Positions 13,727-24,442 of a stretch of DNA of 64,000 nt are shown piece by piece (positions within the stretch are counted from its first letter, which is position 1; every line of letters starts with the position of its first letter). Below the pieces are notes generated by a model. It did no database searches. It was given only the letters and a program-made list of their open reading frames with translations, and had not been told where the DNA came from. The DNA comes from Dermatophagoides farinae (lineage: Eukaryota; Arthropoda; Arachnida; Sarcoptiformes; Pyroglyphidae). The stretch spans positions 248,001 through 312,000 of the forward strand of contig NC_134677.1 of NCBI RefSeq assembly GCF_024713945.1. Direction: 5' to 3'. A program made the translations under genes and the position numbers.

Positions 13727-14649
13727 ATGGATCTACAAGGCAAAGAAATGCTTCAACAAAGACGTACTGCTACACGTGCCGTAAAATGTGTTGTTGTCGG
13801 TGATGGTACGGTGGGGAAAACCTGTATGCTCATTTCATTTACGGTAAATTATTTTTCACTTTTTAATCGATTGATTGATTGATTGATTATTTTTGACATT
13901 TTTGTAATAGACGGATTCATTTCCAGGAGAATATGTGCCCACAGTGTAAGTGTTTTGTCTCTGTTTTTTTTTTTTTTTTTTTTGTTGTGTTAATTGAAAC
14001 AAATTTTCTTTCTCCACATAAAGATTCGATAATTATTCATCGTTGATCGCATGTAATGGTGAAACAGTTTCATTAGGTTTATGGGATACCGCTGGACAAG
14101 AAGATTATGATCGTTTACGACCATTATCATATCCACAGGTGAGGACAAATTTGTTTCATTTCGAAATTTTAATAATTTTTTTTCAATAATTTCCATCAAC
14201 AGACTGATATATTTTTAGTTTGTTTTTCCGTTGTTTCACCACCGTCGGTATGTTTTCACATTCATTTGATTTGATTTCAGATTTTTTTCAAGTTTTTTTT
14301 TCATCTTCTTTCTTGTTACCAGTTGGAAAATGTTGCTGTCAAATGGGTACCAGAAATACGTCATCATTGTAATGATGTTCCTATAATTCTAGTCGGCACG
14401 AAAATCGATCTACGCGATGATCGTGAAACAATATCACAATTAGCACAATCTGGTCAATGTCCGGTACGTCGTGAACAAGGACAAAAAATGGCCACAAAAA
14501 TTAAAGCTATAAAATACATGGAATGTTCAGCATTAACACAACGTGGTTTGAAACAAGTATTCGAAGAAGCCGTTCGTTATATAGTGATACCATCGGAAAG
14601 ACAAAATGCGAAAAAATTATCAAATCGTAATAATTGTATGGTTATGTAG
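13727..14649 (+). CDS. Mtl: Rac/Rho-family small GTPase, Mig-2-like (Mtl)
   Basis: Five exons: 13727-13843, 13911-13945, 14024-14138, 14203-14247 and 14323-14649, giving 212 residues. All introns are GT..AG and phase-consistent. It is a molecular switch that cycles between GDP and GTP and acts at the plasma membrane on actin remodelling, cell migration and axon guidance. Visible motifs are the P-loop GDGTVGKT (25-32), effector loop VPTVFDNY (48-55), DTAGQE (72-77) with the catalytic Gln at 76, TKID (130-133), SALTQRG near the end and a C-terminal CMVM box for prenylation. The segments [31 protein letters not shown] and REQGQK fit Mig-2/Mtl better than Rac1 or Cdc42. About 15 extra residues precede the core compared with Rac. 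The 3' end faces the carbonic anhydrase gene across 147 bp. Assignment to the Rho family is near certain; to Mtl rather than another Rac-like member, good. Confidence 0.93.
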
Positions 14650-14751
14650 TCGAGTTGTTCACACTAAAACATTTGAAACATTGTCCATAACACACACACA
14701 CACACACAATGAGAACGAGATAATCATTGATTTACAATCATTTGTTTTTTT

Positions 14752-14757
14752 AATAAA
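14752..14757 (+). terminator. AATAAA poly(A) signal of the Rho GTPase gene
   Basis: AATAAA lies about 100 bases past the Mtl stop codon. The convergent carbonic anhydrase stop is at 14797, so the two 3' UTRs probably touch or overlap. Confidence 0.6.
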
Positions 14758-14796
14758 CAAAAAATTAATTCATTTCAATAACACTATGTTGTCCTA

Positions 14797-15944
14797 TTAT
14801 TTCCGTACATGAATAATTTGTCTACCATTCAATGGTTGTACTGGTCGAAAATTTTCCTGTACAGTTGTCACATTATAGATTTCATCCAATGAATTTTTAT
14901 GATGATGACGATGTTTTTGTTGTTGTTGTTGTTGTTGTAGGCTTTCTTTTTGATAATAAGAAATCATACGAAATGCATCTAATTGTTCTTTTGTACAATA
15001 AATTGGTTCTTCAAATATAATCCATGTAACGGTTTCCCATAATGGTGGTGTTGTCAACGATCCTAAATATGTGAAATATGAACGATTTTTCGGTATCATT
15101 TCCATTATATTCATTGGTTGTTTCATTTCCTTCATGGATCCTTTATATTTAATGTTGGGAATTTCGTTGCAAATTTTATGCAATGATGACAAAGGTTTAG
15201 CATCCGGAGATATTTGAAGAAAAACCGCTATAACCGTTAGACCATCTTTCGAAACGGCTGCTTTACGTGCCGAGGAATAAAGATCAAAATTCCAATGTAC
15301 AAAATGTAACTATAAAATCAATTGTCAATTGATTGATTATTTTGTAAATTTAAACCACCACTTACTTCAGCTGAATATGGTTTACCATCAATGATATGTT
15401 CTGAACCACAATTACAATCTTTACCCCAATGTGCATGAAATTGTATTAATTTATAACGATGATTTAATGGACCACCTGCAATGACTGCAATGATCATCAT
15501 ATGATTAAATGTTTTGTGTTTACATTCAGCAAATAAAAAAAACATACTGGCCTGATCACCAAAATCATATGGAACATCAACACGCCAACCAAAATATGTA
15601 TCATCTTTTGGATTACGAATACGTAGACCATTAAAAATCGGTGGATATTGTATCTGCAATGGTGGCAACTCTAATTTCTGGTGATTTCGAATACATTTTT
15701 CTTTTTTAATATTTATCGGTGATTGTCTTGTACCAATCAATGATATTGGATAGTCTTCATACCATAATGCAGGATCTATATAGATTTGATTGTCCAAAAA
15801 AAAAAATTTGAAATTTTTTAGATTGGAAAAATGAAATCAATGAAATAATTTACGTGATACATGTGGACGTCGTTGTTTTGTTGTTCGAATTGGAACATAA
15901 TCAAAATATTTAAATAAATTGTTTCGAATTATGAAACGATTCAT
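14797..15944 (-). CDS. alpha-class carbonic anhydrase (CAH1-like)
   Basis: Exons in coding order are 15854-15944, 15548-15775, 15366-15475 and 14797-15309 (complement), giving 313 residues. The enzyme interconverts CO2 and bicarbonate using zinc. The three zinc His are present: QFHAHWG (His121, His123) and AELHFVHWN (His145). The gatekeeper pair is also there: Glu133 in GSEH and Thr229 in SLTTPP. Family landmarks RQSPINI, SGGPL, SYFTYLGSLTTPP and NFRPVQPLNGRQ are intact. The position of the proton-shuttle His64 reads Phe or Tyr (TYFGWRVDV), much as in insect CAH1 proteins (NPGYCWRVDV). The first exon adds about 30 basic residues with one acidic residue, which might be a mitochondrial presequence; there is no clear secretion signal. 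A Gln/His-rich insert (seven Gln, then KHRHHHK) lies near the C-terminus. An intron inside the SGGPL region (15476-15547) stays open in frame, so retention would not truncate the protein. Confidence 0.93.
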
Positions 15945-16569
15945 TTAGGATTAGAATTTGAAAATACAAAACAACATTCAACAACAGCTTGTTTTAACAA
16001 ACAGAAAAAAAAGAATCAAATGGCCACTGATTGATTGAATCGAATTGATCGAATCCACAAATCCAAATATGCGACAAATTGTTAATACACATTATTTCGT
16101 TGCCGAATCTGATTTAATCTTTTTTTCTGTTTGGTTACCACCCCCCATTTTTTACTTTTGGACATCATCATCATCATCATCATCATTAAAGCGCATCATC
16201 CGATCGAATGTTTTCTGTTTATGTTTGTGTGTGTACATCATGTACCTATGGAGAAAAAAAAACAAACCAGCAGATAATATGACCACCACCACCACCACTA
16301 ATTGGATATATGACGTGTTTAGAGTGTTTCCTTGTTGCTGATGTCTTTCCTTCTTCGTTTTTTTTCTGTCAAGACAATCTCATTTCATTTGATTTTTGAG
16401 TTATCAAACAGAAAAATCACAGAAATCCTGATTTGTCCTTGAATTTTTTTTTTCGTTGTTGTTGTCAATGTTTCTGTGTTTCACGTTTCATTTCGTTTCG
16501 CGTACGAATCAAAATTCAAAATCAAATCTGTGCATTGAGCAATAATATATCGCTATGATGATATGGCGC

Positions 16570-16578
16570 AGATGGCGC
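16570..16578 (+). promoter_or_regulatory. AGATGGCGC motif (possible CTCF- or YY1-type site)
   Basis: This is an exact copy of the core seen at 12830, 55365 and, reversed, at 12730. It sits within ATGGCGCAGATGGCGCG, so ATGGCGC is itself repeated twice in 17 bases. It lies between two divergent genes. Function is inferred from motif resemblance only. Confidence 0.3.
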
Positions 16579-16650
16579 GTTCATTTTTATCAAATCGAAC
16601 ATCTTGATTGAAAAAATGGTTTTTCTTCATCTATCCAATGGTACATTGCT

Positions 16651-16678
16651 ATTGATAAAATTTTGCTATTTTATCAAT
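16651..16678. repeat. inverted repeat, 11-bp arms, 6-nt loop
   Basis: ATTGATAAAAT (16651-16661) and ATTTTATCAAT (16668-16678) are perfect reverse complements. The stem is AT-only apart from one G-C pair, so it is weak as a cruciform. Confidence 0.8.
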
Positions 16679-17849
16679 TAATATGCCAAAAATATCAATA
16701 AAATCAATCAATCAATCAATCGATTGATCAATGGCAATCATTCAATCGTACATACATCATGCATCAGTCACATGTATGTATTAAAATCATTAAATAATTA
16801 TTATTAGTCAACAAATTATTAATCAATGATCATTGATTGTCGTAAATTGTTTCCAATTTAATGCCAAAAACATAATAATTGTGCCATATATATGTAATTA
16901 ATATGGAAAACTTTCAATTTGTAATTGTTGATACACACACACACACACACACAAACACAATCAGTTCATGATTGAATGGTCTGATTATGATTTGAAATTA
17001 AAAATCAAATCGGAAATCATTGATTTTTTTTTGGTCTGAATGATAATTGATTTTCAATTTAAAAAAATGATGATAATAAATTTCTTACTTCGAAAGACAT
17101 TTGCTCACCATGTATGGGATGCCATTCCTGTATCAATCTGCTGCATCAATGATGATGATGATGATCATGCGGGATTTTATCGCGGAAAACACCTGTTTAC
17201 ATCTGCAATGCCATTGTTTACGATTAACAAGTCAGAGTTCACGCTCGTGTATGCCACGCCATAAAATATATATGAAAATGTTCCAACAACAACTGGTGGT
17301 TGATGACCACACAGATGACAACACAAATGGCTTGTCTATATATATATAATTATCACGTGTGTCAAAATGTTTAAATAAGTCACAATATATTGATGTAGTA
17401 TTGGATGGTCAACTGAGGAATATAGAGAGAAAGAGAAACAAAAATTGAAAAACGTGCAAAACATTTTTTCCTCTCTTAAATAATATTTACATTATTCGAC
17501 ACACACACATACAAACACAGGCTGCTATAGAACAAACCAAATGTAATGGATTAATTGTAATGGCGTGATCCAACATGTATAGAAATCATATTGCCAATGA
17601 TGATGATGATGGTGGTGGTGGCGCGGTTCTTTTTCCGTGCACCTGCTTTGCTTTTTTTCGCGAATCAAGTGTATAGCCAGTAAAACAAAAAAATGTCTAC
17701 ATTCGAATGGATGGAATCAAAATTGATTCATTCATCCAAACCATTCGGGCAAATCAATTTTTGTGTTTTGATTTTGCACAAAATTTCATCATCAAATGAT
17801 TATTGATGTTACCTAAAGAATCAACGAGAATTAATCATCATTAATTATT

Positions 17850-20800
17850 ATGCATCATAAAAAGGAAAAACGTCATACAGTACCAAATTCCAATTATCCA
17901 TCATTTCCATTCTATCAAGAGGAAATTGAATTAAAAACCAATTTAATTGATAATAATAATAATCCAAATGATGATGATGATGAGGATGTTCATCAATCAC
18001 GGGCTGGTGATAATCCAACCAATGATAATGATATTGAATTTTGTATGCATGATAAATTGAAAATGTGTTTCAGTGAAATGCAAAATATAAAAGATCATTT
18101 TGATAAAAGAAGACGACGATTTCCTTCATGTAAAAAGAAATCGACACCAACAACAACAATGGATCAAACAACATTCGATCAACAAGAATCGAGTGTTGGC
18201 CATTCACAAATGACGAAGAATGTAAGTATCATTTGTGATTTGTTTTTTGTTTAGTTCGAAAAAAAAAATTTTTCCAATTTAGTTTCAATCAACATCAAAT
18301 CAATCAAATGATGGTGATGATGGATCAAAATTTAAAGCACATTTGATTCGTACCAGATCCAGAGATTCAATCGATGATGATGATAATGTCCAAGAAAATC
18401 CTACAATTTTTTCACGTCAATCAAATGCTGCTGCAATGTCGAATAAATCGAAACGATCCATATCCGATCCATACAATTTATTGTATCAACCCAGCAATAA
18501 TGGGCAACAACAACAAAATTCAATATTTCCAGAATATAAACGAATACCAACATTTCAATCAATGCGTACTGTTGTAGAACCAGTAAATCAAGATCCAACT
18601 GCAGCAACAACAACAACAACGACGACGACGACTAAAAAACAACAAGGATTTAATGAATGGCTTTCCAAACTTGAAGAAATCAACGATATGTCACGATCGA
18701 CGATTGATCGTATTCGTCGGCTTGAAAATGATATATTTGCCTTAAGAAATACGACTGAAAAACAAATGGATTCATCATCATCATCTCCATCGGCAACGAC
18801 AAAAACATTGTTTACATCAAAAATTCCAATTCATAGTAATGAATCAGGTGGTGGAACATATGTACCACCAATCAATAATAGAATTAGAAAAAGAAGTGAT
18901 TTAATCGATAAATCACAAAACACCGATATCGATATGACGTAAGTTGCTTTTACATTACTTGCGCTAATTGTGTTTTAATCTTTTTTTTCTATTCAAAAAA
19001 AAAGATTCATGAATAAATTACTTAAATATTGGGAAACCCATTCTGGTTATCCTATCGATTCATTTCAATCAACAATGAACAATCAACAACAACAACGACG
19101 ACGAAATAGTCAACAATTGAAAGATCCAATACGACGATTAACAACTACAATAAGTCGATCTGTTAAAATACAAACCGATTCGGATGGTGAAAAATCTTTT
19201 GAAGAAAAAGGTGTCACCACTGATGATGATGTTGGTTTGTCCACCAATTCTAAACACCGAATTTTCAATGATAATCAGCAACAGAAATCCAAATTGAATC
19301 AGGAGAATAATGTTGTGGATTTACCAACGATTATTGAAAAACCAATGGTGGCCAAAACAATAAACACGTTTCATGTTTGTGCAGATAATAAACCGTTTCA
19401 GGATAATATATTGATCGATCTAAATCCACCACGAATACCATCACCGCAACAACGACGACATACACCGGAACCAATTGTTGAAATGTATTCCGATAGTGAT
19501 GATACATATTTCGATGATTTTGAAAAAGATATTTTCAATGAAATTAGTCGTCGTGCATTAATTAGGAATAAAATTATATCAAGAAGTCGATCAGCGCAAC
19601 AACTTTTGCCACCAACGAGGATGATGGAAGACGATAATACGACGATAAATCGAACAACGAATTCATCAACACAAACCCAAAGAAATGCTATGATGATGAA
19701 ACGAGATAATCATACAATTCCAACTAGCGCACAAAAAGGAATGCATTCTACATCGAAAATTATTATCGAACGAAAAACACATGGCAATCAATCGACAAAA
19801 CGAGAAGTGATAATTCAAACTGATATTGATCATGACGGCAAAGTTCGTCGTACAACAGAAATACGTAATACAAAACATATGTTACCAATGGATATGATTA
19901 AAATTGAAAATGAATGTTTTCCACCATTGATGATGATGACATCCGGTGGTGGTTCAACTAATGATAAAAAAGAAGCCAATGATGATGATGATTATGATGA
20001 ACAAAAACAAGAACAAAAAGAACGACTGCAACGACGACAACAAATGAATAATGTATCACCGAATCAAAAAATGAACCATATATTTCCAATACGAACACAA
20101 TCAGCATTCGATTTGATGACCGATAATAATAATGATGATTTACATGGTAAAACAGATGATGATTTTTTATCGAATAAAGCATTCAGTTCATTAGATATAT
20201 CATCATCATCATCACCACCACCACAACCACAACCACCGCCACCGCCACCACCGATGGCAAAAAGTCCAGTGACAAGTGAAGGTTATCATAGTGAAAGATT
20301 ATTACATGATTCATCACATTCACAACGACAATATCTAATTGAACCGCCAGAATCATTTCGTCAAACACCTCAATATTCTTCGCCAGACAATATCTGGGTA
20401 ATGAATAATGAAACTCTGATTGAGAATGTTGGCAATAATGAAATGAATATAACGACAAAAGCAAGTACAACTCGTAAACCGACAACATCTACAGCAAGAT
20501 ATAATGAATGTAAGTTTGTTTTGATGATTCTTTTGAATTTGATTTGTGAATAAAATTTTTTCTATTCCTAATAGCTCCATCATCTACCAATGAACCACCA
20601 AAGACGTCATCGAAAAAATCTCAAACAACAACCACAGATTCTAGATTGATCGATATGAATTATATTGATGATTTGCCACAATCTGCTACTCATACGACAA
20701 CGAAACCAAATGTAACCACCTATGTGCCGACATATCGTCATAATGATTCGAAAAATAATAATCTAAATGAATGTAAATTTTCAATTATTTGTAATAATAA

Positions 20801-20946
20801 TGGTACCAATATTGTTTTCAGGTTTGTACATTTTTTTTCCTATTTCATCATCATCATCAATAGAATTAATTTTCATTTCTCTTTTTTTTTGTTGCAGAGC
20901 TGATTTCGGTATCAACAAATTACCAATGTTTGAAACTAATCTTTAA
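17850..20946 (+). CDS. unrecognised 942-residue, largely disordered protein
   Basis: Exons: 17850-18221, 18283-18938, 19005-20509, 20575-20821 and 20898-20946. All four introns are short GT..AG introns and the phases agree. ATG 17850 is the first Met after an in-frame stop (TAA 18 bases upstream). I do not recognise the family. The sequence is rich in Asn, Asp, Gln, Ser and Thr. It has an acidic run near residues 40-47, a probable coiled coil at about 248-284 (NEWLSKLEEIND onward) and repeated short IQTD motifs (VKIQTDSDGEKS, VIIQTDIDHDGK). It also has an acidic patch with Tyr (EMYSDSDDTYFDDFEKD), a poly-Pro run in exon 3 and an ordered-looking C-terminus (ECKFSIICNNNG...ADFGINKLP). There is no signal peptide or membrane segment. 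Composition and the coiled coil suggest an intracellular scaffold or cytoskeletal adaptor; that is inference. It is a real gene: 2.8 kb of coding sequence held across four consistent introns. Confidence 0.82.
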
Positions 20947-21031
20947 CACACCCCCAATCTGAAGGAAATATTCATTTTTTTTTTTTATTGTTTGTACTGT
21001 CATAATAATAACTTTGTTAAAAAAAAATTTG

Positions 21032-21037
21032 AATAAA
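21032..21037 (+). terminator. AATAAA poly(A) signal of the 942-residue gene
   Basis: AATAAA lies about 90 bases past the stop at 20946. Confidence 0.6.
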
Positions 21038-21057
21038 ATATGTATTCTATAATCCGT

Positions 21058-21072
21058 CACTAGATGGCAGCC
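21058..21072 (+). promoter_or_regulatory. CTCF-like motif CACTAGATGGCAGCC
   Basis: The 15-mer matches the animal CTCF consensus (CCASYAGRKGGCRS) except at the outermost base. It lies between the poly(A) signal of the 942-residue gene (21032) and the integrin start (21343), a plausible place for a boundary element. Binding is not shown. Confidence 0.35.
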
Positions 21073-21342
21073 ATGTCAAATTGAAAAATTGTTTTTTGTT
21101 TCGAAAATTATTTTTTCTGGTCTTTTTTTTTGTGTTATGTAATGTAATGTGTGGACATCCTGGATGGATTCATTGGCCAAGAACAAACAAAACAAAAATG
21201 AAAAAACAAAACGACAACATCACAGGATATGAATGCAGGATGTTTATACAATGTGAATCGATCGTCTATTCTATTTGATTAACATTTTTCCAACTCGAAT
21301 CCATTTTTTGTTTATCGTTTGAATTTGAATGAATTATTCTTG

Positions 21343-24300
21343 ATGATGATGATGATGAAGATGAAGATTATCCATTTATTTGGTTATTCAATTTTATTCT
21401 TGAAAATATACTGGATGATACAAGCTCAAAGTAAGTTGTTTCATGTGTTCTATGATCTTGTTCTAATCAAAAATTTATAAATCATCATTGAATGTAAAGC
21501 ATTACCGAAAAATCATCATATCAACAATAATTGTTCAACAGCACGAACATGTAGTGAATGTATATCGATTTCATATCAATGTCGTTGGTGTCGATTGGAA
21601 AATGGACAATTCGATTTGAATACGAATCAAAATCCTAATGGTCAAAATAATCGATGTAGTTCATGGTTTGATCGAGAAAAATGTCCAGAAAAATATCAGG
21701 TAAATCCCCAAGAAATAGCTACGGTTGATGTTTTGGAAAATCGATCATTTTCCGATTCAATGGAACAAACTATTCAATTGCGGCCACAAAGAATCAGGTG
21801 AGTGATGCATAACATTCTTCCATTATTAACGAAAACTTTTCGTTCAAATTAATCTATAGAATTAACTCAAGAATCGGAACGGTTGTCACGGTTAAAATGG
21901 AATTCAAACAAGCCAAAGATTATCCAATGGATCTCTACTATTTGATGGACATCTCGTGTACTATGCTTAAACATAAAACCAGTGTTTCACGTGTCGGTAG
22001 AAAATTGGCGTCGAAAATTCAAGCAACTACCAAAGATTTTCGCATTGGTTTCGGTTCATATGTGGATAAAGAAACGATTCCATTTTCCAATTATAAATTC
22101 AAGTATGTTGTTTTATATAGCCAAATCAAACTGAATGCTGAAAACTGTTGTTAATTTAGTTCCAAAATCAATTGCAACAAACAACCAATGGTCAACACAT
22201 ATAGCTTTTACAATCATATGCCATTGAATTCGAATACCAGTGAATTTGAACATAAAGTACAATCGGCAAAAATTTCCGGAAATCTTGATTCACCTGAAGG
22301 TACATTGGATGCTTTAATGCAAGTGATGGTTTGTCCAGAAGGTTCGTTGTACGATGATGTTGTTTTTTGAAAAAATTGATTTTTTTTTTTTTGTTAGAAA
22401 TTGGATGGCGTGAACATTCAGATAAAATCATTGTTGTCGCTACTGATGAAGAATTTCATTATGCCGGTGATGGAAAACTAGGAGGCATTCTATTGCCTAA
22501 TGATGGCCAATGTCATCTTTCCGACAGTAGATATATTGGTTCAACCATCTATGTAAGGGTTTTGTCCATTTGATTCTGTTTATTTTCTAATTTCATTTCT
22601 CTATTGGAATGAATCCAAGGATTATCCATCGATGCATCATATATCGGAAGTGGCACAGCAAAAAAAATTCAATTTAGTTTTCACAGTTAGTGATATGGTT
22701 TCGCAGAAATATCAAGTTCTTTCCAATATAATCGGTGTCAATTCACGTGTTGCAAGTCTAAAAGTGAATGATGACACTATTGCCGAATTAATCGATGATG
22801 TTTATCGAAATATATCGAATCAAATTGAATTGAATATTGAAGAACAACCTGATAATGTTGATGTTGAGATATGGACAAATTGTGGTGTACCAGGTGATCC
22901 ATTGCGTCATACATCGACATGTAGATTTTTCGGTAAAGCAAAAATTGAATTTGATATTAAAATTCGTGTGACAAGTTGTCCGAAACAATCATCTGATGGT
23001 GAAAATATCATCAAAATTGGTTTATTGAACAAAAATGAAGCAATTGAAATTCATCTAAATTCAACGTGTCATTGTGAATGTGAATCATACGAGGCAGAAT
23101 TGGATTCACCAAAATGTTCGAATAATGGAACATTTTCTTGTGGTATTTGTACGAAATGTAATGGTATACGTTCAGGAAAACAATGTGAATGTGATCCAGA
23201 TAAACCGATTGATCCACGACGTCCTGATGCTCATTGTCGACCAGATAGTTGAGTTTTTGGATTTTTTTTATTGGAATTATAATCTAATTTTTGATATTTT
23301 CAGGTAATTCTCGGCCTTGTAATGGACACGGTCATTGTGTTTGCGGCCGATGTATCTGTGATGGAATGTTTGCCGGTCAATTCTGTCAAGAAGATCAATC
23401 TGCATGCTATAAAAATGGTTTAAAATGTGGCAGTCATGGACAATGTTTACAATCACGTTGTATTTGCGATGATGGCTTTCAAGGATCATTTTGTGATTGT
23501 CCAATCTCGAATAGTACCTGTGTGACGGATATAAAAACCGGTGAACTATGTAATGGCCGGGGTGATTGCCATTGTGGACGTTGTAAATGTTCATTACCAA
23601 CATCAATGGGACGATTATGTCAACATTGTGCGCAATGTGATCATCAAAAACATTGTCAATTGCTTCGTACATGTGTGCCGAATTACGAGCAAAAATTTTG
23701 CCAAAACTATTTTGATATTGATAAAAACGAAACCATAAAACCGGAATGTGATAAGAAAATGTGTTCATCTTATCAATGGTCATTTCAACAGGATGATCAA
23801 GACAACGTGATTAATGTGGATGATCCATGGCCAAATTTGTTGGAATCAAATCATGAATTGACATGGTTCCAGGCTCAATGTTCACAAATTATGAATGGAT
23901 GTGTCGTTGCATTTGATTATCGTTTACTGAAACCAACAGAAAATAGTTTAACAAGTTTGTTTGAATTGGAAAATATGGTCACTATTACAACAGCAACAAA
24001 CATTGGTGGTCAGCTACAACAACTACAACAATCATTACCATTGAATTTTATATTGAAAAATATAACCGAAGCATGTCCAATACGTATCGATGCTACACAG
24101 GTAGCAATTGGTTCATTTGTAACAGTAATTATTGCCGGTATAATCGGTATAATCATTATGAAATGTATAACCAGCTATTTAGATCATCGTGAATATGAAA
24201 GATTCAAGAGTGAAATAGCTAAAGCTGATTTTGCATTGGTAAGTGTTTCGAAAATCAATCAATGTCCATATATTGATAATTTATTTGTATTCATAAAAAA

Positions 24301-24418
24301 AATCAAAATTTAGCAACAAAATCCCCTATATAAAGATGTCAATACACAGTTTCGTAATCCTGTATTTGGTGGTATTCGTGATCGTACATCGAAATTATTT
24401 TTTTTCAATAAAAAATGA
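21343..24418 (+). CDS. integrin beta subunit, divergent
   Basis: Exons: 21343-21430, 21500-21797, 21860-22102, 22160-22341, 22398-22552, 22620-23247, 23304-24238 and 24314-24418, giving 877 residues. Start is the first of five tandem Met codons; the exact Met is uncertain. It is a cell-surface adhesion receptor that pairs with an alpha subunit to bind extracellular matrix. In order: signal peptide; Cys-rich PSI domain (about 41-100); beta-A domain ([12 protein letters not shown] 153-164, [34 protein letters not shown]); hybrid domain; Cys-rich I-EGF repeats ([24 protein letters not shown]); beta-tail; membrane helix (about 798-817); short cytoplasmic tail with HREYERF and NPLY (846-849). Oddities: MIDAS reads D-I-S-C-T, so the third ligand is Thr. 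The usual Asp-Asp that follows (ADMIDAS) is Lys166-His167. The second tail motif is NPVF, not NPxY. LIMBS/MIDAS residues in GNLDSPEG are intact. Donors after 22341 (GTTCGT) and 23247 (GTTGAG) are weak but required by frame. Confidence 0.93.
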
Positions 24419-24436
24419 TGATGATGATTAAAATTA

Positions 24437-24442
24437 AATAAA
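24437..24442 (+). terminator. AATAAA poly(A) signal of the integrin gene
   Basis: AATAAA is 19 bases past the integrin stop codon, implying a very short 3' UTR if used. Confidence 0.55.

Larger units (their letters stand above)
15945..17849. other. intergenic, 1.9 kb; probable 5' regions of two divergent genes
   Basis: No gene is seen. This lies between the carbonic anhydrase start (minus) and the start of the 942-residue gene (plus), so it should hold both promoters. It contains an AGATGGCGC motif at 16570-16578, an 11-bp-arm inverted repeat at 16651-16678, a CA run near 16933-16952 and ATG/ATC tracts. Confidence 0.6.

Noticed and set aside
15318-15365. in-frame extension of the carbonic anhydrase exon past residue SAE
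   Set aside because: A GTAAGT donor at 15365 and the family sequence AELHFVHWN in the next exon show this is intron.
15476-15547. 24 extra residues (SMFFLFAECKHKTF onward) inside carbonic anhydrase
   Set aside because: It is an in-frame intron with GTATGT and TTGCAG ends; removing it restores the family SGGPL segment.
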